A DNA stretch of 32,489 bases from CAZFCK01 sp964517355 (GTDB lineage Bacteria; Desulfobacterota; Desulfovibrionia; Desulfovibrionales; Desulfovibrionaceae). Shown here one piece after another: positions 24,941 through 32,457 of this stretch. The notes below the pieces were generated by a model that was not told the origin of the DNA, did no database searches, and worked only from the letters and a program-made list of their open reading frames with translations. How positions within the stretch are numbered: position 1 is the first letter of the stretch; every line of letters starts with the position of its first letter. The position numbers were made by a program, and so were the translations under genes. The stretch spans positions 1 through 32,489 of the forward strand of contig CAZFCK010000025.1 of the NCBI GenBank assembly GCA_964517355.1. The letters are read 5' to 3'.

Positions 24941-25075
24941 CTCGCCGTCGAGGTCGCTGGTAGCATGAGCGGCCAGCCAGTCAAGGCTTCCCTTCGGCTC
25001 GCTCCGCAAAAGGACTCCGCTCGGCCTTGACAGTCCGGCCTTACTCCTGCCCCCTTGAAAGGATGCGACGGCGAG
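24941..25075. other. GC-rich self-complementary island 2
   Basis: Perfect outer arms CTCGCCGTCG (24941-24950) and CGACGGCGAG (25066-25075); nested inside, GGCC (24971) and GTCAAGGC (24980-24987) pair with GCCTTGAC (25024-25031) and GGCC (25037-25040). It has no gene. With island 1 it shares a GGACTCCG stretch. The two islands bracket the small protein and ferredoxin genes. Confidence 0.5.
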
Positions 25076-25422
25076 AGGAGCGGCGTCCTCAACTCGGGCT
25101 CAAAGAGCTACTTCGCAACGGATAACGGCTTGCTTTCCTCCTGATGCATCAGCTTGAAAATATAGGCGTAAGATTGCTGCGTGGAGTCTATGACCCCAAG
25201 AAAAAAATGCTGGACATCAGTCGGCGTCAACACTTGCGTTGTTGCTGCCGCAATGGCAAGTGGCGGCCTGTCTCGTTTTGACGGGGCAAACGTTGCGCCT
25301 TGGCGGCCATAGCCTGGAGCTTGGCATGGCGCATACCGTTGCGTTGCGGCCAACGCCAACGCTCTACGCGCATGTAGTCACCACCAGAAACGGGAATGAT
25401 GAGCAGCGGTTTGATCGGGAAA
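25076..25422. other. Unassigned stretch, possible degraded gene on the minus strand
   Basis: About 350 bases before repeat copy 2. Minus-strand frames contain protein-like pieces (VLTPTDVQHFFLGVIDSTQQ in one, FPIKPLLIIPVSGGDYMRV in another), possibly one gene broken by a frameshift and cut by the repeat. No family recognised and no start or ribosome site seen. Confidence 0.25.
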
Positions 25423-25527
25423 TAGCGCATTTTCGCCTTGAAACAAGGCTCTCCCCTGAAACAATTTCCAATTGTTCCAGGGAAATGCATAAGAGCATCT
25501 AGCGCTTTTCAAGCGTGAGATGCTCTA
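25423..25527 (+). repeat. Three-hairpin interspersed repeat, copy 2
   Basis: 105 bases from TAGCGCATTTTCGCC to GATGCTCTA; nearly identical to the copy at 28966-29070. All three hairpins are intact, the last being AGAGCATCT / AGATGCTCT. It directly abuts the 5'-truncated cas6. Confidence 0.92.
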
Positions 25528-25734
25528 GACCGCCAGTTGGAAGCACTGTCTATAACCTGCGCTTGGAAGAGAGGGAAACGCCGGACATTCAAAATTCATG
25601 AAAAGCAAGTCGTCGGCTATTCGCTGTTTGTCCATGGGTTGGACGCCGGAGATTCGCTTACTCTACAAGAAAATGGACTGGGCGGGCGCAGAAAAATGGG
25701 CTGCGGCATGTTCGAGCCGTATGGGCAGACATGA
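25528..25734 (+). pseudogene. cas6: cas6 C-terminal fragment
   Basis: About 68 codons in frame from the repeat edge to the TGA at 25732-25734. The end of a Cas6 crRNA-processing endonuclease is visible: VVGYSLFVHGLDAGDSLTLQ followed by ENGLGGRRKMGCGMFEPY, the glycine-rich RNA-binding tail in the form seen in Cas6 of the MYXAN-type type I systems. The N-terminal three quarters are gone, replaced by repeat copy 2. It overlaps the cas3 ATG by four bases, so this is a genuine operon remnant. No CRISPR array is in the window. Confidence 0.7.
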
Positions 25735-27172
25735 CGCCCCGTATGGCGCCCATGTTGCTTGCCAAGCGGCCGCAACAAAACGCGAATCCGCTACCAGGCC
25801 TTTGTCTACCTGTTTGGCACGGTTGCGTCTCCTTCCCGCCTGGGGCGGCAGTGGCTGTGCTTTTTTGACATTCCCGTAGCGGAATGGGGGGCGTTCTGGA
25901 CCTACACTTTGTTGGCCTGTGTTTTTCATGACATGGGCAAAGCCAACAGCGGATTCCAGGGCATGCTTCTGAGAAAGGGACAGCAAGTCATTCGGCACGA
26001 ACATTTGAGTGCCTTGCTGCTCTGTCTGCCGGAGGTGCGGTCCTGGCTGGAAGGCCAAGGTGTCGACTTTGGAATGCTACTGAGCGCCGTGCTATGCCAT
26101 CACCTCAAAGTTGCCCAGAATAATGTAGATTTCGCGGCACCGCTTCCGCCCGCCGAGCTGTTCAACTTTATGGTTTATGGGGAAGGGGTGCACGAGCATC
26201 TTTGCCTGGCTACGGAATTTTTAGGCGTTACGCCTCCCTGCCCCGAGGTGCCCGAACAGTGGAACGTAAAGCAGTTGCACTGCGAGGCGATTGACCAATA
26301 CGGTGAAACGCCCCTAACTTCGCTGTACTCATCCGCCGCACGGACCTTGCGGCGCTTCAGAAAAATGTTGAGCAAGGATACGCCTCGCCGGAATTTGCTC
26401 CAGGCCGTACGCAGTGCGTTGATCATCGCCGACAGTGCGGGGTCTGGCCTGATGCGTGAGAGCAAGCCGTTGAAGGCCTGGCTTAAAGCGGCTTTTTCTC
26501 CGACCCGCTTATTGGACAGGGAGGCTGTGGAGCAAAAGATACTTCGACCGCGTATGCTGCAGGTGGAAGCACGTACAGGGCAGCCGTTTCATTGGAAGGA
26601 CTTTCAATTGGCTGCGGATACGCTGCCGCAGCGAGCTTTGCTGCTGGCCGCGTGCGGCAGCGGGAAAACGCTCACAGCCTGGCGTTGGATTGCGGCGCAG
26701 CTGCATCGCACGCCCAAAAGTCGGGTCATTTTTCTTTATCCCACCCGAGCCACGGCCGCCGAGGGTTTTCGCGACTATGTCTCCTGGGCGCCTGAGGCGG
26801 ATGCGGCGCCTATTTCAGGCGCCGCATCCACCTATGAGCTCGAACGCATGTTTGATGACCCGGATGAAATAGAGAAAAAGCAACGCAATTATACCACGGA
26901 GCAGCGCCTCTTTGCCATTGGGTATTGGCAAAAGCGTATCTTCAGCTCCACTGTGCACCAGTTTTTGGGGTTTATGCAGCATGCCTATGCGTCCACATGC
27001 CTGCTGCCCGTGCTGGTGGACAGCATTGTGGTGTTCGACGAAGTGCACAGCTTTGATACAGGCCTGTTTTCCGCTCTCTACCTGTTCTTGAAACGCTTGC
27101 AAATTCCGGCGCTCTGCATGACGGCCACTCTACCTCCTGAACGCTCTCGCAAACTCGAGGAGGATTGCGGTC
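25731..27172 (+). pseudogene. cas3: cas3 helicase-nuclease, frameshifted and 3'-truncated
   Basis: Starts ATG at 25731, overlapping the cas6 stop. The first 45 codons (to VLF) contain LPVWHGC, the first His of the HD nuclease; the frame then breaks at a run of six T (about 25859-25864), where five T would join it to DIPVAEWG. The rest is open to 27172: HDMGKANSGFQ (HD metal site), Walker A AACGSGKT near residue 300, DEVH box VVFDEVHSFD near 435, and SAT-type TATLPPERSRK. It then runs into the repeat module at 27173 and stops; the whole second helicase half is lost. A working Cas3 is about 700-900 residues. It cannot support interference. Confidence 0.88.
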
Positions 27173-27209
27173 TAGAGCATCTAGCGCTTTTCAAGCGTGA
27201 GATGCTCTA
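27173..27209 (+). repeat. Terminal-hairpin module of the repeat family (partial copy 3)
   Basis: 37 bases, TAGAGCATC ... GATGCTCTA, a near-perfect palindrome equal to the third hairpin of the full repeats. It sits exactly where cas3 breaks off and supplies its stop codon. Confidence 0.9.
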
Positions 27210-27272
27210 ACCAGCCGGCTTTTATGTGTCACTGTCGGGATGTCACAAACCGGTGCGGGGATTACCTCAAGA

Positions 27273-27935
27273 TCACATATCCAAGCCCTGGTCCGCTTCT
27301 TTTCGCATCCGCCGCATCCGATCCACAAAGCTGTCGTGATCCTCATGCCCGCCCCATTTGTCGGAAATCTCGAACAGGCGATCTTTATGCACATACCACG
27401 CCGCTTTGGTGTAGTCGTAGCGAATGCCGCATTTACGAGCAAGGATTCCATCGGAATCTGGAACTATGAGGATCGCCCTTGAATTTTGGTCCTGCTCCGC
27501 AATTTGATCGAGCTTTTTACGAAGTCCTTTGAAGAAATCTTGAACGAGATCCATTTCCTGACCACGTATCCGCTTGCCGCCTTGCAAGATGGACATCTCA
27601 GCATAGTACTCGTCCAACATACCGGTTACGTGTAATATCTCCAATTTTCCATTTAAAATTTCGCCGATTCTTTTAGTCTGCAGGACTTCGGGAAGTAATG
27701 AGTGGACTTTTTCGACCATTTCAAAAGTGATGTTATTTTCTTTCATAAACCGATAAAGAAACTGAAGAGGGAGTTCGGCAAAAAATACGGTCAGATGGAA
27801 TTTCCAGAAATCGACAAGATCTTTATCTTGGTTCAGGAAAATTGACGTAAGCGTTTCTGCGTCAATTTCTTTTTTTAAAGAGACATTTAAGGATACAACA
27901 ACAGATGCTGTCGAATTCCATTCCTTTTTCCCCAT
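27273..27935 (-). CDS. Hypothetical protein of mobile-element type, 220 residues
   Basis: Intact frame; ATG preceded by a weak GGAG (ctggaggaaatttcc ATG). Family not firmly recognised. The N-terminal about 130 residues look helical and acidic. The C-terminal part has IRYDYTKAAWYVHKDRLFEI, resembling the short YV-motif of DUF5710-like domains found in conjugative-element proteins (low certainty). It lies on the minus strand downstream of the DUF1937-type gene, 36 bases apart, and just outside the repeat module at 27173. Confidence 0.65.
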   Translation of the reverse strand: MGKKEWNSTASVVVSLNVSLKKEIDAETLTSIFLNQDKDLVDFWKFHLTVFFAELPLQFLYRFMKENNITFEMVEKVHSLLPEVLQTKRIGEILNGKLEILHVTGMLDEYYAEMSILQGGKRIRGQEMDLVQDFFKGLRKKLDQIAEQDQNSRAILIVPDSDGILARKCGIRYDYTKAAWYVHKDRLFEISDKWGGHEDHDSFVDRMRRMRKEADQGLDM

Positions 27936-27971
27936 GGAAATTTCCTCCAGATGTTTTTCAATATGTAAGGA

Positions 27972-28394
27972 TCATCCATCCTGGAAGCAACACAAAGATT
28001 TTTCCGTGGTTCTCCGTTCCCACGGCCCACCGTTTCTCAAAAAATCCAGCAGAACAACGTAATCCGTAACAACAGGGATATTGTGGAGCATTGCGGTGTT
28101 AACCTCACGCCCCACCCCGCGACTCGTAAACATCGCATTTTCCGGATGCACATAAACAACGTCCGAGCATAAGAGCCAGGGCAGATCCTGGCGCATCCAG
28201 AATTCATGGTCGAACGTCTTGTCCTCCGGAAGGTGGTTGCCGACGGCATGGCCATGGATGATCGGCGAAAAGACGCAATGCCCCAGGCTCATGAGGCGAG
28301 CCGTCAACGCGCGCGCCATTTCGTAGCGCGAATCGCGGACGGCCGCGCTTTTGTCGGTGTAGGGTGTGGAAAGGTAAATCTTCGTGGTCTTCAT
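27972..28394 (-). CDS. DUF1937-type nucleoside 2-deoxyribosyltransferase-like protein
   Basis: 140 residues from the ATG at 28394; GGAAGG lies 6-9 bases upstream, overlapping possible starts at 28400 and 28403. Sequence features are KIYLSTPYTDKSAAVRDSRY at the start, FSPIIHGHAVG, then a Trp-Asp-rich WMRQDLPWLLCSDVVYVH and GVGREVNTAML, the pattern of DUF1937/DUF4406 proteins with a deoxyribosyltransferase fold, common in phages and integrative elements. It may act on nucleotides. It overlaps the stop of the topB remnant. Confidence 0.75.
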   Translation of the reverse strand: MKTTKIYLSTPYTDKSAAVRDSRYEMARALTARLMSLGHCVFSPIIHGHAVGNHLPEDKTFDHEFWMRQDLPWLLCSDVVYVHPENAMFTSRGVGREVNTAMLHNIPVVTDYVVLLDFLRNGGPWERRTTEKSLCCFQDG

Positions 28395-28399
28395 GTGCA

Positions 28400-28868
28400 T
28401 CATCCTTCCATGTCATTTTCCAAGACCGTCCATCCGGCGTCGAGAATACGCTGGCCGGCGGCCTTCCAGATCCGCACCGGCGTCTTCGCGCCGCTTTCGC
28501 TGGGAAGCTCGACAAGATATGTTGCGCCTCATAGCGCAGAGGCGGAAAAAACTGGCGCGCATAGCCAAGGCACACCAGGGAATAGATGTTGGCCTGGTTC
28601 TCCTCCAATGGCGTCTGAGGCACGACTCCGGTGGGAATGATGGCGTGATGGGCCGTGACTTTGGCGCTGTTCCAGGCTTTGGACTTGATGGTGGCGTCGG
28701 CGTTCGCGCACGTCGGCATGCATGTTCGAAGGGCGGCCAGTATCGCCCACGCTTCGGAAAACTGTTCCTCGGGAAGAAAGCGGCAGTCCGTACGGGGGGA
28801 GCTGAATTATTTGCCTTCGTAGAGCTGTTGCGCGGCCTTTTGCTTCTCTGCCGAGGTTATTCCGGCGA
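28400..28868 (-). pseudogene. topB: Topoisomerase III (TopB) C-terminal remnant
   Basis: In one frame, GITSAEKQKAAQQLYEG meets an in-frame TAA (28807-28809), then SPRTDCRFLPEEQF, VTAHHAIIPTG and VCLGYARQFFPPLRYEAQHI, clear type IA topoisomerase motifs. A base is missing after AQHIL (near 28515), and the next frame continues VELPSESGAKTPVRIWKA to the TGA at 28400. The catalytic Tyr and N-terminal Toprim half are absent. One stop plus one frameshift mark it as dead. TopB of this type travels with integrative conjugative elements. Confidence 0.78.
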
Positions 28869-28965
28869 TGGCGTGCAGGCTGCCCATGCGCACCTCGGCC
28901 AGGGGGTTGAAGCGGGCGGCTTTGCCCGAGCAGTCCGTGGGCTCGAGGCGCAGCACCCTGTACTT
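28869..28965 (-). pseudogene. TraG/VirD4 coupling-protein fragment fused to topB remnant
   Basis: About 32 codons between repeat copy 4 and topB: YRVLRLEPTDCSG then ARFNPLAEVRMGS, the RFNPL segment diagnostic of type IV secretion coupling proteins. It passes in frame into topoisomerase sequence near 28868, so a deletion joined two conjugation genes. It ends abruptly at the repeat. Confidence 0.6.
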
Positions 28966-29070
28966 TAGCGCATTTTCGCCTTGAAACAAGGCTCTCCCCT
29001 GAAACAATTTCCAATTGTTCCAGGGAAATGCATAAGAGCATCTAGCGCTTTTCAAGCGTGAGATGCTCTA
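28966..29070 (+). repeat. Three-hairpin interspersed repeat, copy 4
   Basis: 105 bases, essentially the same sequence as copy 2 (25423-25527). It truncates the traG fragment on one side; on the other side lies a short unassigned piece. Confidence 0.92.
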
Positions 29071-29236
29071 GCGCCCTGGCGCGGTATCCGGGTCCACGTA
29101 GTCGAAGAGTTCCCGGCCGTTTTCACGTTTCTGTATAAAGGTTCTCCCCCCGAACTCCCCTTCCAAAGACTTGGCTCATAATAACATGATGTTATATGAA
29201 ATGATCTGGAAAGGGGAGCCCGAGGGGAAGAACCTC

Positions 29237-29350
29237 TTTCAAGAACTTCAGCCCTTGGACGCGGTTGTATGGCGCCTTAGGGATGAAGATAGCAGCGCTG
29301 GTTTTCTCCTCGGAAAAACAAGTCGTTCCCACATTGCGGAGTTAAGGACA
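29237..29350 (+). repeat. 114-base inverted duplication, copy B
   Basis: 107 of 114 bases match the reverse complement of 20311-20424. It encodes the same short peptide FQELQPLDAVVWRLRDED as the tail of the Rhs remnant but without Rhs sequence before it. A group II intron begins six bases after its end. Confidence 0.9.
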
Positions 29351-29356
29351 TAGTCA

Positions 29357-29925
29357 GTGCGCCGGTCAAAACCGGTCTGGAGTAGAGAATGAAAGAGTCT
29401 TACGGTGAAGGGGTAGCGTCCCACACCGGCCCCGAGTCATGCGCTGTCGATCGCGAGGTCGGGAGTGAAGCGTTGACAGGGGTACGTACGGGCCAGCCAT
29501 TGAGCGGCGAAATTACTTCCTCTGGAGCGCCGACGCAGTTGGTTATTGCGGAAGGCAACACCGTGAGCGGCGCTATGCGCGAGTCGCCCCAGGGCTCCAC
29601 GCCGTCGAAGACCCTGTGCACGTACGGAAACTCCAGACACGGGAACCGGGAGATCCCAGGGGTTCCTTGTCCAGATGGTGGGCATGGACGGTCGGGAAAA
29701 GCGATAAGCCATACGCCCGACATGGACGCTCCTGGGAAGTCTGATGACTGTATAGTACCTGAGAAGCGGTCGAACAAAGGCAGGGATGACCTGTTGGCGG
29801 AGGCCGTGGAGGAAAAAGGCGGTCAACCAAGGGGAACACGGAGTGGACGTCCGTGTACCGGACAAAGAGCCGGGGAAGACGCTTCTCGCGGCATGCGCAA
29901 GGTGGAGGGACAAGGAGAACAGTGA
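29357..29925 (+). mobile_element. Group II intron, 5' part, reverse transcriptase missing
   Basis: Starts GTGCGCC, the conserved intron 5' end, followed by an early hairpin (CCGGTC-AAAA-reverse). The stretch GAGTAGAGAATGAAAGAGTC, then CTTACGGTGAAGGGG, then CACGTACGGAAACTCC and CGGGAACCGGGAGATCCC are typical of bacterial intron domain I. The open frame 29389-29925 that covers it is a translation of intron RNA, not a protein gene. No maturase/reverse transcriptase and no domain V-VI follow, so the copy is dead; the 3' limit is approximate. Confidence 0.78.
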
Positions 29926-30013
29926 ACCTAATTCATTGGTTGTAGCTAATATTTGTTTATTGAGATAAAGTGGTAAGCTTGAGAGGTTGTTTGGGAGGAT
30001 TATCGCCCAAACG

Positions 30014-30059
30014 AAAAAAGCCGTGAACCATACGCCAAGCGTATAATCCACGGTTTTTA
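30014..30059. terminator. Terminator-like hairpin, probably bidirectional
   Basis: AAAAAAGCCGTG, inner stem ATACGC-CAA-GCGTAT, then CACGGTTTTTAT. A-run and T-run on opposite sides allow termination on both strands. It separates the intron remnant from the tRNA fragment. Confidence 0.65.
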
Positions 30060-30173
30060 TTTCATTCTCGCGAAGTCTGAGAGACTCTGATCCGCAGCCT
30101 TTTGCGAGATAATTCCGCGTTATTGCAGACTTACCTACGTATCCGGATCCATGCGGTCTCAGGCCGTTTTCAG

Positions 30174-30227
30174 TGGTGCGCCAGCCAGGATTCGAACCCG
30201 GGGCCGTCGGCTTAGAAGGCCGCTCTA
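30174..30227 (-). other. 3' part of tRNA-Arg(TCT): attachment-site copy
   Basis: Read on the minus strand, 30227 to 30174 gives the D-arm edge, an anticodon arm with CTTCTAA (anticodon TCT), the T arm GGGTTCGAATCC and the CCA end. The 5' half of the tRNA is absent: sequence diverges just after TAGAGC. This is the pattern left when a tyrosine-recombinase element integrates into a tRNA gene; a broken integrase starts 62 bases away. The full tRNA and the other att copy are not in the window. Confidence 0.82.
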
Positions 30228-30288
30228 AGGATAAACGGTATAAATATTTCAATACCGATCTATTCAATAAAAAATAGAGAGGTATGTA

Positions 30289-31126
30289 ATGGAAAACGGC
30301 ATTACTTTGCGCGAAGTTTGGGATTTGTACGTTCAAAACAGACTTGCAGATTTGAGCGATAAGCAGACAGAAATTTCGCGTTGGGAAAATCACATTGAAA
30401 GCTCGGAAGTTGGTTCTCGCAAATTGAGCGAAATAACGAGCTTGGATTTGTTGCAGCTGAGAAGATGTGTGGAAAGAAAAAAATTGAGTCCACAGACGGT
30501 TTAATTATGCCACAAAATGGAATCTTTACATCGGTACTGTTCCATATTTCGATATGCCTAAAGTCAGAAACGCAAGAACAAGGTTTCTGAATAGGGGCGA
30601 AGTTGAAATCCTCTTGGAGGAAATCAAAAAACGCTCGACATTGTGGCATGATATTTCTCATTTCGCGTTGCTCACTGGGTTGAGAGCCAACGAAATTTTT
30701 ACGCTGTCAGTATCCCGAGTAGATTCAAGTAGTAATTTCATCAATATTTATGATGGTAAATCAATTAATCGGGCTGTGCCATTATGTACAACTGCAAAAA
30801 TGATTATAGCATCATATCTCAACGGAAAGAAGACTCAAGCGCTTGTTTTCCCTCGTGCTGATGGCAATCCTATCCGCACAGTGAGCAACACGTATTTTCG
30901 ATCTGTCGCAGCCTGTAAATTCAATGAAGGCGTTACCGACTACAGGCAAAAAGTTGTGTTTCATACTTTGCGTCATACCTTCGCTTCCTGGCTGGTTCAG
31001 AAAGGAACCCCCTTGGCAACCGTGCCTCATCTTCTAGGTCATAGAAGCATAGATATGACAATGCGCTATGCTCACCTTGCCCCTGAGTATGCTCACGATG
31101 CCGTAGAACGCTTGTGGAATCAATAA
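30289..31126 (+). pseudogene. Tyrosine integrase with a small internal deletion
   Basis: The N-terminal part (ATG 30289, GAGAGG ribosome site) reads LREVWDLYVQNRLADLSDKQ and ends SPQTV at a TAA (30502-30504). The other frame resumes with YATKWNLYIGTVPYFDMPKV, and the catalytic domain follows: LLTGLRANEI (Arg), HTLRHTFAS (His, Arg), LLGHRS (His) and MRYAHL (Tyr). Between the two parts about 15 residues expected in this family are missing, so a deletion of roughly 45 bases that shifts the frame is likely. All catalytic residues survive but the chain is split. It reads away from the tRNA-Arg fragment. Confidence 0.82.
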
Positions 31127-31220
31127 CTGCTTCCCGTAGGTAAATCAAGTCATTTATCGATGGAAAATGATTCCAAACAATGTGTTCAAGATTTTTCCTG
31201 ATTTTTATCATTTCTATACC

Positions 31221-31300
31221 GATTTGTTTCGATGTTTTTAGATTAGTTTCGATTTGTACAGATCAGTTTCGATTTGTGCAGATTAGTTTAAATATTTAAA
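31221..31300 (+). repeat. Four tandem 20-base repeats (iteron-like)
   Basis: Exactly 20-base units at 31221, 31241, 31261 and 31281. Units 2 and 3 are GATTAGTTTCGATTTGTACA and GATCAGTTTCGATTTGTGCA; units 1 and 4 are diverged at one end. They lie 95 bases after the integrase and 184 before the Rha gene. Candidate roles are recombinase arm sites, replication iterons or repressor operators. Confidence 0.75.
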
Positions 31301-31483
31301 AAGATCTTAACAAGTTATGTAAAAGTGTGATAACGTCGGCACTGAGTCGAAAAGGCAGGACAGGTAAAGTGGGCCTCCGGCTGATCCCCTTTACATCCTG
31401 CCCCTGGCGGGGAGCTATGGACTTATTCGCCTTCGGCTCAACGTTAAAAGGATAAGCTATAAACCATCAACAGGAGCAGGCTC

Positions 31484-32308
31484 GTGGAAACCACCGTTCA
31501 AGAAAGTCCAATAATCAATGTGGTTGCAGGCAATGTCACCGTGTCCAGTCTGGATGTGGCCAAGCATTTCGAAAAGCAGCACAAGCATGTCTTGGATGCG
31601 ATTCAACGGATCACTCAAGAATCGTCGGCTGATTTCCATGAGCCGAATTTTCGGCCGACGGTCATCGAACGTGAAAATCCTAGCGGTGGGAAGCCGATTA
31701 CATCACCTGCCTACAATTTGACCCGCGACGGCTTCAGTTTGCTGGCCATGGGCTTCACCGGTAAAAAGGCCCTGCAATGGAAAATCAGATATATCGGAGC
31801 ATTCAATGCCATGGAGGAAGCGCTTACAAGCAGGTCTGCGGAAGCTCCACAACATAGGGAGCTGGGGCAGTGCAGCGCGAAGGAGATACGCGCCCTGGCG
31901 GGTCTTGCGAAGACCGTGGCCTACCTGGAGATGCGGGAGTTCAAAGAGGTTATAAAGGATATGTGCGATCTTGCAGGAGTGGCTGATATCGACCTGCTGT
32001 CGAAGCGCGATTACAACAAGGCCTCCGAGTACATACGTTGCAGACTGTATACGTTCAGGGATGATCCGGGTGAGGCGAGGGTGACTCCTGTGCAGTTGGG
32101 CGTCATTGAGGGGCTTAAGGATTATGCGGCGCTACGGCAAAATTCCGAAGCTTGGGGCGGCAAATTGTTCGATAGAAATGACAAGGTGATACGTTATGAC
32201 ACCATATCGCATGGAGAAGCGAACAAGCTGATCAACATACTTGTCAACCGGATCGACATCTTCACGCCCGGGTACGATGGGGGCGAAACCACCGGGTATT
32301 GCCTGTGA
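31484..32308 (+). CDS. Rha-family phage regulatory protein
   Basis: 274 residues from a GTG at 31484 with an AGGAG ribosome site. The N-terminal domain matches pRha: TVSSLDVAKHFEKQHKHVLD (residues about 19-38), FRPTVIERENPSGGKP, and LTRDGFSLLAMGFTGKKALQ with the following FNAMEEA. The remaining about 145 residues (AKEIRALAGLAKTVAY; RRCRLYTFRDDPG-type segment near 190) are not assigned to a family. Rha proteins interfere with phage growth and regulate prophage genes. The stop overlaps the start of the next gene (GTGA). Confidence 0.8.
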   Translation: METTVQESPIINVVAGNVTVSSLDVAKHFEKQHKHVLDAIQRITQESSADFHEPNFRPTVIERENPSGGKPITSPAYNLTRDGFSLLAMGFTGKKALQWKIRYIGAFNAMEEALTSRSAEAPQHRELGQCSAKEIRALAGLAKTVAYLEMREFKEVIKDMCDLAGVADIDLLSKRDYNKASEYIRCRLYTFRDDPGEARVTPVQLGVIEGLKDYAALRQNSEAWGGKLFDRNDKVIRYDTISHGEANKLINILVNRIDIFTPGYDGGETTGYCL

Positions 32309-32457
32309 GCCGGGTGAGGAGCGTTTGTCTGAAGGCCTACCTCACGCCTGAAGAGTATGAATTTGTCGTCGATTTTTCAGGCCGATGCGGGTTGTCGATA
32401 TCGGAAATGACCAGACGTGTACTGCTGGGGCAGGAGATTAGAGCATCTCACGCTTGA
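32305..32457 (+). pseudogene. MobC-like mobilisation protein, 3'-truncated by the repeat
   Basis: GTG at 32305 overlapping the Rha stop. About 45 native codons: LKAYLTPEEYEFVVDFSGRC then GLSISEMTRRVLLGQEI, a ribbon-helix-helix start typical of plasmid mobilisation (MobC/TraJ-like) accessory proteins. From 32439 the frame is inside the repeat and stops after RASHA. Intact relatives are about 100-130 residues. Confidence 0.6.

Noticed and set aside
24300..27300. CRISPR array near the cas remnants
   Set aside because: No regularly spaced direct repeats of 25-40 bases were found; the repeats there are the dispersed three-hairpin family.
29389..29925. 178-codon plus-strand open frame and the overlapping 318-codon minus-strand frame (29437-30393)
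   Set aside because: Both are translations of group II intron RNA sequence and flanking DNA, not proteins; the minus frame also crosses the terminator and tRNA fragment.
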